DNA of 28,759 nucleotides from assembly GCA_040375675.1 (NCBI GenBank), contig JBEIRY010000018.1, forward strand, positions 1-28,759, written 5' to 3'. The position numbers and the translations under genes are program-made. The notes below the pieces were generated by a model. That model made no database searches, was not told where the DNA came from, and was given only the letters and a program-made list of their open reading frames with translations. The stretch is from CAIUSP01 sp040375675. Lineage in GTDB: Bacteria > Actinomycetota > Thermoleophilia > Solirubrobacterales > 70-9. Position 1 is the first letter of the stretch. Every line of letters begins with the position of its first letter. Of this stretch, positions 7,337 through 14,770 are shown piece after piece.

Positions 7337-8563
7337 ATGAGCGGTTCAAACGGCAAGGCAAGCGGCACTTCACGCAACGGCTCCCCCGACGGCAAGGTCC
7401 GGGTAGCGATCGTTGGCGTAGGTAACTGCGCGAGCTCCTTCGTACAGGGAGTCGAGTACTACAAGAACGCGGACCCCTCCGAGCAGGTTCCGGGTCTGAT
7501 GCACGTCGATCTCGGTGGCTACCACGTGAAGGACATCGAGTTCACGGCCGCCTTCGATATCGACGCCGACAAGGTAGGCAAGGACCTCTCCAAAGCAATC
7601 TTCGCCGGCCAGAACAACACGATGAAGTTCTCCGATGTCCCGAACCTCGGAGTCAAGGTCCATCGCGGCATGACTCACGACGGCCTCGGCAAGTACCTGA
7701 AGGAGAAGATCACCAAGGCCCCTGGCGAGACAGCAGACATCGTCAAGATCCTCAAGGACACCAGGACCGATGTGCTGGTCTGTTATTTGCCGGTCGGCTC
7801 CGAGGAGGCGACCAAGTGGTACGTCGAGCAGGCTCTGACCGCGGGTGTTGGTTTCGTCAACTGCCTGCCGGTCTTCATCGCGCGCGAGGACTACTGGGAC
7901 AAGCGCTTCAAGGAGGCAGGTCTGCCGATCATCGGTGACGACATCAAGAGTCAAGTTGGCGCAACGATCCTGCATCGCCAGCTCGCCCGTCTCTTTGCCG
8001 ACCGCGGTGTTCGTCTCGAGCGCACCAGCCAGTTGAACGTCGGCGGAAACATGGACTTCTACAACATGCTCGAGCGTGAGCGGCTGGAGTCGAAGAAGAT
8101 CTCCAAGACCAACGCTGTGACCTCGATCATGGATCACGAGCTGCCCGCCGACGACGTCTACATCGGCCCCTCCGACTACGTGCCCTGGTTGACCGACCGC
8201 AAGTGGGCTCACATCAGGGCGGAGGGTCGTGCCTTCGGTGATGTGCCGCTCAACATCGAGCTCAAGCTCGAGGTTTGGGACTCTCCGAACTCCGCCGGCA
8301 TCGTGATCGACGCAGTCAGACTGGTGAAGTTGGCTCTGGACAACGGAATCGCAGGTCAGCTGGATGGACCATCCAGTTACCTGATGAAGTCTCCGCACAA
8401 CCAGCGCCCTGATCCAGATGCGCGTCAGATGACCGAGGACTTCATCGCTGAAAACCCCGCTGCGCGGGGTGCTGCCAAGGGCAAGGTGGCCAAGGCCAAG
8501 AAGAAGCCAGCCGCCAAGTCCAAGGCGAAGCCCAAGAAGAAGGGCAGCTCGAAGAAGGCCTGA
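7337..8563 (+). CDS. ino1: myo-inositol-1-phosphate synthase with Lys-rich C-terminal tail
   Basis: NAD-dependent isomerase converting glucose 6-phosphate to 1L-myo-inositol 1-phosphate, the first committed step of inositol lipid synthesis. The Rossmann motif VAIVGVGNCASS lies at residues 24-34. The family-conserved stretches NCLPVFIA, GDDIKSQVGAT, LNVGGNMDFYNM and WDSPNSAGI are all present. The core matches the short actinobacterial/archaeal form of about 360 residues, not the 500-plus-residue eukaryotic one. Beyond it is a tail of about 30 residues, nearly all Lys, Ala, Pro, Gly and Ser, reminiscent of histone H1-like tails. The ATG has a perfect AGGAGG at 7319-7324. It follows the CDP-alcohol phosphotransferase and ends at a strong hairpin. 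Confidence 0.95.
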   Translation: MSGSNGKASGTSRNGSPDGKVRVAIVGVGNCASSFVQGVEYYKNADPSEQVPGLMHVDLGGYHVKDIEFTAAFDIDADKVGKDLSKAIFAGQNNTMKFSDVPNLGVKVHRGMTHDGLGKYLKEKITKAPGETADIVKILKDTRTDVLVCYLPVGSEEATKWYVEQALTAGVGFVNCLPVFIAREDYWDKRFKEAGLPIIGDDIKSQVGATILHRQLARLFADRGVRLERTSQLNVGGNMDFYNMLERERLESKKISKTNAVTSIMDHELPADDVYIGPSDYVPWLTDRKWAHIRAEGRAFGDVPLNIELKLEVWDSPNSAGIVIDAVRLVKLALDNGIAGQLDGPSSYLMKSPHNQRPDPDARQMTEDFIAENPAARGAAKGKVAKAKKKPAAKSKAKPKKKGSSKKA

Positions 8564-8580
8564 CCCTCTCTCAGAGGGTC
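8562..8580 (+). terminator. hairpin terminator after ino1
   Basis: GACCCTCT and AGAGGGTC form a perfect 8-base-pair stem with a 3-base loop, overlapping the ino1 stop codon and followed by GCCTTT. It separates ino1 from the glycosyltransferase gene, which has its own -10 box. Confidence 0.7.
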
Positions 8581-8616
8581 GCCTTTGAGCCTCTCCGCCA
8601 CTCGACTGGCGGGGGA

Positions 8617-8622
8617 TATCCT
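8617..8622 (+). promoter_or_regulatory. -10 box (TATCCT) of glycosyltransferase-PHP gene
   Basis: TATCCT ends 7 bases before the GTG at 8630, predicting a leaderless mRNA and supporting that start codon over TTG 8585. Confidence 0.55.
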
Positions 8623-8629
8623 TCTCACC

Positions 8630-10582
8630 GTGCCACGCGACGAAGGTCTTTCCATCATCCAGGTCTGCCCGAGGCCTTGGGAGGAGTCGCACGAGATAAC
8701 CGAGTTCATCTCCCGTACCTCCGACGAGTTGGCCTCGAGAGGACACCGGGTCGCAATCGCTGCGCCTACCTATTCACGCGCTGCGGTCAAGGAGGCTCGT
8801 AGATCGATCGACCGCGCGGTAGATGCTTCGGATCTCTTTGCCAGCGGACGTGCGCGGCTGATCGCCATCGGCCAAACGCTCCCGTTGCCAACGGGAGCTC
8901 GCCGCAAGCCACCGCCACTCCCGCTCGACCTGCGGCGCACCCTGGAACAGATTCTCAACCTCGACGGCATCGACATCGTCCATGTCCACGATCCCTTCGC
9001 CCCAAGCGCTGGTTCGATTGCCCTTCGCAACAGCCGTTCGCTGAACGTTGCCACCTTTCATGAACCTGCCGAGCGCGCCGTCGCAACGCAGGTCACCCGC
9101 CCGCTGGTCGAATTGCTCTTTGGCCGGGCGGACTCTCGTATGGCGTCGTACCGCGCCACCGCGCGTCTGCTCGAACGAAGCTTTCCCGGTGAGTATCTGC
9201 AGGTCGGACCAGGAGTGGAGAAGGCAGATCCCTTCCCGCCGCGGAAATCAGGAGCCAAGGCTCCGATTCGGATCGTCTACTGCGCAACAGAGGAAAGGGG
9301 AGCGCTCCGGTTGGTAGCCAGCGCTCTGCGCCGGATTTTGCCGCTCGAGGGTTGGGAGTTGGTCGTCTGGGCACCGCCAGAGCTGGATGTGGCCTCGAGG
9401 CTTGGTGCGCGCCTTCGAACACGGCTGACCGTGGTCGGACCAGACGAGGCCACGCCTGATCAGGTTCTCGCCGGTGCCGAGATCGCATGTTTCGGCTCTT
9501 CAGGCGTATTGCCTGCCGCAGGCAGGCTGACCTCGGCAGTGGGCAGCGGTGCTGCGGTGGTGGCATCGGCGCTCGAGCTCTATGAGGAGGTTCTGGTCGA
9601 GGGAGACCTCGGGCTTCTCTTCCCGGTGGGAGATGCGCAGACCTTCGCTGATCAACTCGAGCGCTTGGTTGGGAACTCGAAATTGCGAAAGGGATTTGCT
9701 TCAGCCGGGCGTAAGGCGCTTGGAGGCCGTACCTGGTCCAAGGTGGCAGACCAGATCGACGGCGAGTACACCCGCATCGCCTCGCGACGGCATGACCCCG
9801 CTGGTAAACCAGATGTAAGGCGTCGGCTTAGATCGCGGCCTTTCATCCATTGCGATCTCCACATGCATACAGATCACTCGCCCGACTGCGCTACCCCGGC
9901 CGAGACACTGCTCGAGACGGCCAAAGAGAGGGGGCTCGGTGCGATAGCGATCACCGATCACAACGTGATCTCCGGTGCGTATGAGGCGCGAGAGATCGCC
10001 GAGCGGATCGGTGGGATCAAGGTCATTCTGGCCGAGGAGGTGAAGACCGCAAGCGAGGGAGAGGTGATCGGACTCTTCATCGAGGAGAAGATCGAGCGGG
10101 GTATGTCACTCGCCGAGACGATCGCCGAGATCCGTCGTCAGGGTGGGCTGGTCTATGTGCCACATCCCTTCGACCGTCTGCACGCGGTACCCGATTACGA
10201 GCACCTGACCAAGGTCGTGGACGAGATCGACATTCTCGAGATCTTCAACCCGCGAGTCGCACTGAACTCATTCAACGAGGAGGCGGTCAGGTTCGCCGAG
10301 AAGTACCGAATCATCCCCGGGGCTGGATCCGACAGCCATGTCGCGCAAGGGCTCGGCAGCGTGATGATCCGATTGCGTGACTTCAACGGACCCGAGGAGT
10401 TCCTCGAGTCGATGCGCGAGGCCGAGATCGTGCGCAAACACAAGAACATGGCCTACGTCCAGACCCTGAAATTCCTCCAGACCAGCGGCGGCAGGGGAGG
10501 CAAATCGCTCGATCTTCGTGCCGATACGGACAAGTCCGCACGACGTCGGCGCAAGTCCGCTGCCAAAGCGGGAAAGAACTGA
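8630..10582 (+). CDS. GT4-type glycosyltransferase fused to a PHP phosphoesterase domain
   Basis: About 650 residues in two parts. Residues 1-395 resemble GT-B fold family 4 glycosyltransferases: an N-terminal half with VHVHDPFAP and FHEP, and a nucleotide-sugar half ending in GLLFPVGDAQTFADQLERLV. Residues 405-625 form a PHP domain with metal-binding motifs H407-x-D-L-H411-x-H413, ITDHN (D443, H444), PHPFD (H512) and GSDSH (D568, H570), so the hydrolase site looks intact. A basic tail (KSARRRRKSAAKAGKN) closes the protein. In mycobacteria a GT4 enzyme (PimA) mannosylates phosphatidylinositol and lies near the PIP synthase gene. The same neighbourhood here suggests a lipid glycosylation role, with PHP hydrolysing a phosphate ester. 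Substrates are not established. Confidence 0.88.
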   Translation: MPRDEGLSIIQVCPRPWEESHEITEFISRTSDELASRGHRVAIAAPTYSRAAVKEARRSIDRAVDASDLFASGRARLIAIGQTLPLPTGARRKPPPLPLDLRRTLEQILNLDGIDIVHVHDPFAPSAGSIALRNSRSLNVATFHEPAERAVATQVTRPLVELLFGRADSRMASYRATARLLERSFPGEYLQVGPGVEKADPFPPRKSGAKAPIRIVYCATEERGALRLVASALRRILPLEGWELVVWAPPELDVASRLGARLRTRLTVVGPDEATPDQVLAGAEIACFGSSGVLPAAGRLTSAVGSGAAVVASALELYEEVLVEGDLGLLFPVGDAQTFADQLERLVGNSKLRKGFASAGRKALGGRTWSKVADQIDGEYTRIASRRHDPAGKPDVRRRLRSRPFIHCDLHMHTDHSPDCATPAETLLETAKERGLGAIAITDHNVISGAYEAREIAERIGGIKVILAEEVKTASEGEVIGLFIEEKIERGMSLAETIAEIRRQGGLVYVPHPFDRLHAVPDYEHLTKVVDEIDILEIFNPRVALNSFNEEAVRFAEKYRIIPGAGSDSHVAQGLGSVMIRLRDFNGPEEFLESMREAEIVRKHKNMAYVQTLKFLQTSGGRGGKSLDLRADTDKSARRRRKSAAKAGKN

Positions 10583-10602
10583 TTCACGCGTAGGAATTCG
10601 GC

Positions 10603-11235
10603 GTGGGCACGGAGAAAGAAACAGCACCCGTGCAAACGACCGAAGACGAGATAAAGGAGAAGTACCTCGAGCGCGCGATTCGCGAGCTCAACGAGTTGGG
10701 AAACGACCTCTCGTCTTGCGCTGATTGTCCGCGCGGCGACGTGATGCCCGTCCAGGGATCCGGCCATCCACAGGCCGACATCATGATGCTGAAGCATTCT
10801 GCGACGTCCTCCGAGATCGAAGAGGGAGTGGCGTTCTTCGGTCGCTCAGGCCACGCTCTGATGAAGAGCTTCGAGCGGCTTGCGATAGATCCGATCGTCG
10901 TCTTCGGGACCCTTTGCTGCAAGTGCCCCTTGACCGAGCCCGGCTACGCGTCCTCCGAGTGCATCTCCCGGGTGGCCGAGGAGATCGCGATAGTCAATCC
11001 GCGGATGATCGTGGTGATGGGAATCGATGCCCTGCAGTCGCTGAACGACCTCGAGTTGCCACTTTCAGAGCCAGTCGCCGAGATCGAGGGCGAGGTTCAA
11101 CGCCTCACGCCCACCATGGACGTGCTCTACGTCCCAGATATCGATCTTTCGCTCGACGAGGAAGAGTCGAAGCAGCGCTTCTGGAACTCGTTCCGCGTGC
11201 TCGGTGACTGGTACGCCGAGCTACCGCCCTACTAG
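10603..11235 (+). CDS. family-4 uracil-DNA-glycosylase-like iron-sulfur protein with degenerate active site
   Basis: 210 residues with the overall outline of family 4 (thermophile-type) uracil-DNA glycosylases. It starts with a CADC pair (C39, C42) after SS, has FFGRSG matching the family FVGRAG, a CCKCP cluster (C105, C106, C108) and C120, enough to hold a 4Fe-4S cluster. The catalytic GEAPG motif is replaced by LKHSA and the C-terminal HPS/HPA motif by VPDID. It is therefore probably not an ordinary uracil glycosylase. The GTG at 10603 has an AGGA sequence 7 bases upstream. It follows the GT-PHP gene by 20 bases and may be cotranscribed. The C-terminus is acidic. Confidence 0.7.
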   Translation: MGTEKETAPVQTTEDEIKEKYLERAIRELNELGNDLSSCADCPRGDVMPVQGSGHPQADIMMLKHSATSSEIEEGVAFFGRSGHALMKSFERLAIDPIVVFGTLCCKCPLTEPGYASSECISRVAEEIAIVNPRMIVVMGIDALQSLNDLELPLSEPVAEIEGEVQRLTPTMDVLYVPDIDLSLDEEESKQRFWNSFRVLGDWYAELPPY

Positions 11236-11253
11236 CCAGCGGTTCGGGAAGAG

Positions 11254-12042
11254 TCAGGCAGGCGGTGCCGCTGCCTCGGCGACGGCGCTCATTGCATCCA
11301 ACTTCGCGCTGGCAAGCCCTCGCACTACGACCAGGTCCAGCGCTTCGAAGGCATCCAGCCCTTCCTGAGCAGCATGCGCATCTGCTGCGGCAACACCGAC
11401 TGTCCCTTCGGGCTCGCCGAGGCGATCGAAGTGGTTGCGGTATCCGTCGTGCAGATCCCGGTAGAAGGACTCCTCCTTCGAAAGTCGCGCGGCTGCATCT
11501 TCGCCCACGGCGGTCCTGACATATCCCATCACCCTCGGGGTGTCGCGTCCCGCGGCCTTGGCGCCTGCCTCCACACGTTCGCGAGCTTGCGCGGCAAACC
11601 CCGGTGTCATCCAGTTGAAAAAGACACCATCCCATTCGGCTCCTGCGAACTCACACATCTTCGGTCCCATCGCTGCCAATACCAGCTTCACTCCTGGAAT
11701 CGCCTGACGCAGATTCGGCAAAGCCTCCCGCATCGCGGTCAGCGGCTTCTTGGAAAACCCCGCCCCGACTCCGAGCCACAATCGCTCCCGGTCGAGCCCG
11801 AGCCGTTCGATGTCACCGGATATCTCTGCGGGGTCCTGTCGATCGATTGCGATCACACCCACACCGAGGTCGATCTTCTCGGCTCCTTCAGCGAATACAG
11901 CCAGGGTCTCGAGCCCCTTCGCACCAGGGTGGTCGTTGGAGAACATCGCTGCGTAGCCGAGTTCTTCACACCGTGCGGCAAGTGGTGCCGCTACCTCAGG
12001 ATCGAGGCCGGCAGCCACTCCGAATGCGCGTGTCTGGCTCAC
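11254..12042 (-). CDS. LLM-class (luciferase-like) oxidoreductase, probably F420-dependent
   Basis: 262 residues with a bacterial luciferase-like TIM-barrel pattern. Recognisable parts are an N-terminal strand with AARCEELGYAAMFSNDHPG, LGVGVIAIDRQDPAEI, the family-conserved LWLGVGAGFSKKPL after GLDRERL, and VLAAMGPKMCEFAG. Actinobacterial members usually use coenzyme F420, though flavin use cannot be excluded by eye. It is shorter than the usual 290-340 residues. The GTG start overlaps the stop of the upstream methyltransferase gene as GTGA, so it is chosen over GTG 12063 and translational coupling is expected. It converges with the UDG-like gene. Substrate unknown. Confidence 0.8.
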   Translation of the reverse strand: MSQTRAFGVAAGLDPEVAAPLAARCEELGYAAMFSNDHPGAKGLETLAVFAEGAEKIDLGVGVIAIDRQDPAEISGDIERLGLDRERLWLGVGAGFSKKPLTAMREALPNLRQAIPGVKLVLAAMGPKMCEFAGAEWDGVFFNWMTPGFAAQARERVEAGAKAAGRDTPRVMGYVRTAVGEDAAARLSKEESFYRDLHDGYRNHFDRLGEPEGTVGVAAADAHAAQEGLDAFEALDLVVVRGLASAKLDAMSAVAEAAAPPA

Positions 12043-13424
12043 TTTTCGAGCACCGCCACGCACTCGATGTGCGGAGTCTGGGGGAACATGTCGACCGGCT
12101 TCACCTGACGCAGCCTATAGCCGGCTTCAGAAAGCTGCACGGCGTTGGGGGCAAGAGTCGTCGGGTTGCAGGAGACATAGACGATTCGCGGGGCGTCACA
12201 CTCGATCAGCCTGCGTACCACCTTCTTCGAAAGTCCTGCTCGCGGTGGGTCGACCACGACCACATCGGGCTTGCCTGCTGCCTCCAGCAATGGACGGATC
12301 GCGGTCCGCGCGTCGCCGGCCATGAAGTTCGCGTTGGTGATTCCGTTTCTCCTTGCGTTCTCTTCGGCATCGGCGATTGCCTCAGCGACTATCTCCACAC
12401 CCCAGATCTCGCCTGCCTTCTCGGCCATGGTCAGACCCAGAGTCCCAATTCCGCAGAAGAGGTCGAACACCTTTTCACCTCCAGAGAGGCCTGCAAACTC
12501 GCCAGCCAGGCCGTAGAGGATCTCTGCCATCTCGGTATTGGTCTGGAAGAAGGCCCTGTGCCCGATCATCACCTCGAGACCACAGATCTCCTCCAGCAGA
12601 TGCTCTGCACCGAGGACTCCAGTCGGTCCGTCGGTGTTGCCTGATTCGCCCTCGATCATCGTGTGAAGATCCACAGGTGGGCGAGGGATCTCGGCGACCG
12701 AGGTAACCAGCCTGCTTTGGAGTTGTCCTGTCCTTCTGCCCTCTCTGATCACCAGGTTGCGCAGCGTGCCGAGCCGGTCGCGCAGGTCGTATGCCTCGAG
12801 GCCAGCCTCTTCGGCCCAGGATCTGATCTCGTTGCGCTTCTGGTTGTTTGCTTCAGATGCGAGCAGGCAGTCGTTGGCATCGATGATTTCGTCCCAGCGA
12901 CCACGCGCGTGGAATCCCAACACCAGATCTCCGTCGCGCTCACCGAAGCTGTATTCGAGCTTGTTGCGGTAGCGCCACTGCTCGACGGCAGGTTCGATCT
13001 CGAGCAGCTCGTAACCGGCCAAGGCGCCCCCTCCGATTCGGTCGAGCGAATCGGTTACCTGATCCTGTTTGGCCTTCAGTTGGAGCTCGTAGGGGAGCCC
13101 CTGCCATGGGGCACCCGGGCAGGGGTCGTCTCCGTGGTCGCATCTGTCGGGGATTCGATCCTCGCTGGGTCGGACTATCTCCACCGCGCTGGCCTCGGCA
13201 TAGCCGCGCTTGGCTTTGCCGATCTCCGCCACCACTCGATCGCCGGGTAGCGCCCCGGAGACGAAGATCACATAGCCGTCGAGTCGTGCGATGCCATTGC
13301 CGCCGAAGGCGAGTTTTTCTATCTCGAGTTCGAATCGGTCTCGAGGCTTCGGGCGTTCAGAACGACCCTTCTGTTGGCCTCGTTCACGCGCAGGGGTTGC
13401 GTTGCCTGACTCCATTGACGACAT
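12039..13424 (-). CDS. TrmA/RlmD-family tRNA or rRNA (uracil-5-)-methyltransferase
   Basis: SAM-dependent m5U methyltransferase of about 461 residues. It starts with a low-complexity, charged N-terminus, then a TRAM RNA-binding domain (FELEIEKLAFGGNGIARLDGYVIFV). The SAM site is DLFCGIGTLGL, followed by VVVDPPRAGL. The nucleophile Cys is in YVSCNPTTL (about residue 419) and the general base Glu in TPHIECV (about 454). The iron-sulfur region of RlmD-type enzymes is only partly kept: RCDHGDDPCPGAPW has two Cys where family members have three, with another at DCLLASE. The start is uncertain among ATG 13424, ATG 13415 and GTG 13466, none with a Shine-Dalgarno. Target RNA is unknown. Confidence 0.88.
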   Translation of the reverse strand: MSSMESGNATPARERGQQKGRSERPKPRDRFELEIEKLAFGGNGIARLDGYVIFVSGALPGDRVVAEIGKAKRGYAEASAVEIVRPSEDRIPDRCDHGDDPCPGAPWQGLPYELQLKAKQDQVTDSLDRIGGGALAGYELLEIEPAVEQWRYRNKLEYSFGERDGDLVLGFHARGRWDEIIDANDCLLASEANNQKRNEIRSWAEEAGLEAYDLRDRLGTLRNLVIREGRRTGQLQSRLVTSVAEIPRPPVDLHTMIEGESGNTDGPTGVLGAEHLLEEICGLEVMIGHRAFFQTNTEMAEILYGLAGEFAGLSGGEKVFDLFCGIGTLGLTMAEKAGEIWGVEIVAEAIADAEENARRNGITNANFMAGDARTAIRPLLEAAGKPDVVVVDPPRAGLSKKVVRRLIECDAPRIVYVSCNPTTLAPNAVQLSEAGYRLRQVKPVDMFPQTPHIECVAVLEK

Positions 13425-13486
13425 CGTGGCAGGCGTGGGGCGGTGGGGTGGGAGCGGATCGCCCACATGAAACGGTCAACTCGCCC

Positions 13487-13492
13487 TAGCCT
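13487..13492 (+). promoter_or_regulatory. -10 box (TAGCCT) of coiled-coil gene
   Basis: TAGCCT gives a predicted start near 13499 and a leader of about 25 bases carrying the AAGGAG Shine-Dalgarno at 13511-13516. Confidence 0.4.
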
Positions 13493-13525
13493 TTCCTCGA
13501 TCCCGAGGAAAAGGAGCAAGACCAA

Positions 13526-13879
13526 GTGGAAGCAAGCAATGATCAAAACGAAGCGAAGAAGGGCGTACTGGCTGACATTCAGGGTGCGATAGACGATCTG
13601 CTCTCTGCCGGCGAGAAGGCAACCGGAGATGTGCGTTCCGGCATCGATGCCGCGATCGCTCAGCTTCGCGAGGCATCGAGCGAGGCGACTTCTGTTGCTC
13701 AGGGCCAGGTGGAGGAGTGGCGCCAGACCCTCGAGCAGACAACTGAAGACGCCCGGGTCGAGCTCGGCAAGCTTGCCGTCAAGGCACAGTCCAATGAGGG
13801 CGCCTTGAAGGTGATCGAGGCCGAGGCGAAGACCCGCCGCAAGGAGCTCAAGGATGCAACGAAGAAGAAGGAGGACTGA
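13526..13879 (+). CDS. small charged coiled-coil protein, function unknown
   Basis: 117 residues, no Cys, no signal peptide or membrane segment. Almost the whole length (about 10-100) is Ala/Glu/Lys/Arg/Gln-rich helix with heptad spacing, ending in a lysine-rich KKKED tail. The composition recalls phasins, apolipoprotein-like helices and histone H1-like proteins, but none can be assigned. The GTG start has AAGGAG 9 bases upstream, one of the better ribosome sites in the window, which suggests good expression. The gene is divergent from the RNA methyltransferase and convergent with the EEP gene. Confidence 0.75.
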   Translation: MEASNDQNEAKKGVLADIQGAIDDLLSAGEKATGDVRSGIDAAIAQLREASSEATSVAQGQVEEWRQTLEQTTEDARVELGKLAVKAQSNEGALKVIEAEAKTRRKELKDATKKKED

Positions 13880-13893
13880 CCCGATTCACGGGT
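13879..13893. terminator. small hairpin between convergent genes
   Basis: ACCCG and CGGGT pair around the loop ATTCA in the 24-base gap between the coiled-coil gene and the EEP gene. There is no T-run. It could act in both directions, but it is short. Confidence 0.35.
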
Positions 13894-13903
13894 TGTCCAC
13901 CGG

Positions 13904-14698
13904 TCAGCCGAGGTGTAACACCCGGTTGACCGGAGCGTGATCTGAGAGTCGCAGCGCGAGGTCGTCGACTACGACCTCGCGCTCACTTTCTTCCCACTGT
14001 CTCGGCGCCTCGGCTCGAGCTCCTGAGACCAGCAGCTGATCTATAGACCCTTCAAGCGTTCCCTCGAGCCCCAACTCGGCGAGCGTCTCGTAGGTGTCAT
14101 CTCCACTGGGCCGCAGGTTGAAGTCACCGCCGAGTATGAGAAGCGCTCCGCCTGCCCAGCCGATCGCCGCAGTGGCAGCAAGCAAGGCCTCGCTTGCCGC
14201 CTTTGTCCGGCTGGTGCTGAGGTGCAGGCAGCCGACCGCAAGACCACACTCCAGCCTGGCCAGCGCGAGCGTCCTTCGCTCCGGAAGTTGCGTAAGCGCT
14301 ACCGACCCACCAGCGACAATCCGACCCGCAGCGCCTCGCGCGAGGATCATGTTCGAGCCTCCCTCCCAGGAGGCGATCAGGTCGGGACGACGTTTGGCGA
14401 GCCTGCTGCTCACAGGCCCGAACCAGTTGCGCGAGGTCTTGGACTGATGGGACTCAGCGCCGCATGCCTTCTCGAGTGAGACGCGCCAGCGCGGCGGGCA
14501 CTCCTGCAGCAGACAGACATCCCATGGAGAGTCGGCGATGAGTGAGTGGAACCGGTCGGCCAGGTCTCCCGAGACCTGCAGGTGGGTCTTGCCGCGTTCG
14601 GTCTTTCCCAGCGCCCGTGCCGAGAATCCACCCAGGCCGGACTCGGGCGGAGCGTCGCGGCCGTGAAAGAGGTTCCAGGTCATGCATTCCAGATCCAT
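13904..14698 (-). CDS. cytoplasmic endonuclease/exonuclease/phosphatase-fold protein
   Basis: 264 residues with the EEP motifs: TWNLFHGR near the N-terminus (Asn), LLQECPP (metal-binding Glu), GCLHLST (His), ILGGDFNLRP (Asp-Asn), IDQLLVSG and a final LSDHAPV with the catalytic Asp-His. The site therefore looks complete. Unlike the EEP protein at the window start it has no signal sequence. The ATG at 14698 is 7 bases after a GATACT box, suggesting a leaderless mRNA. It is divergent from argF. The substrate could be nucleic acid or a small phosphodiester and is not predictable. Confidence 0.85.
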   Translation of the reverse strand: MDLECMTWNLFHGRDAPPESGLGGFSARALGKTERGKTHLQVSGDLADRFHSLIADSPWDVCLLQECPPRWRVSLEKACGAESHQSKTSRNWFGPVSSRLAKRRPDLIASWEGGSNMILARGAAGRIVAGGSVALTQLPERRTLALARLECGLAVGCLHLSTSRTKAASEALLAATAAIGWAGGALLILGGDFNLRPSGDDTYETLAELGLEGTLEGSIDQLLVSGARAEAPRQWEESEREVVVDDLALRLSDHAPVNRVLHLG

Positions 14699-14705
14699 GA
14701 GCGGA

Positions 14706-14711
14706 AGTATC
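14706..14711 (-). promoter_or_regulatory. -10 box (GATACT) of EEP gene
   Basis: GATACT on the minus strand ends 7 bases before the ATG at 14698, the leaderless spacing seen repeatedly in this window. Confidence 0.45.
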
Positions 14712-14752
14712 CAGACGGGTGCCGACGACCGACCCTGTCAGGGCTGGCGCGC

Positions 14753-14758
14753 TACCTT
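14753..14758 (+). promoter_or_regulatory. -10 box (TACCTT) candidate for argF
   Basis: TACCTT lies 12 bases before the argF ATG, predicting a leader of about five bases. No arginine-repressor operator could be recognised. Confidence 0.35.
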
Positions 14759-14770
14759 GCAGCGCTTGCA

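Noticed and set aside
7370..8746. A 458-codon open frame on the minus strand opposite ino1
   Set aside because: High-GC mirror frame of a clearly conserved gene; composition is typical of an antisense shadow and it has no recognisable domain.
14546..14770. N-terminal extension of argF
   Set aside because: It lies over the divergent EEP gene and the core OTCase starts naturally at ATG 14771.
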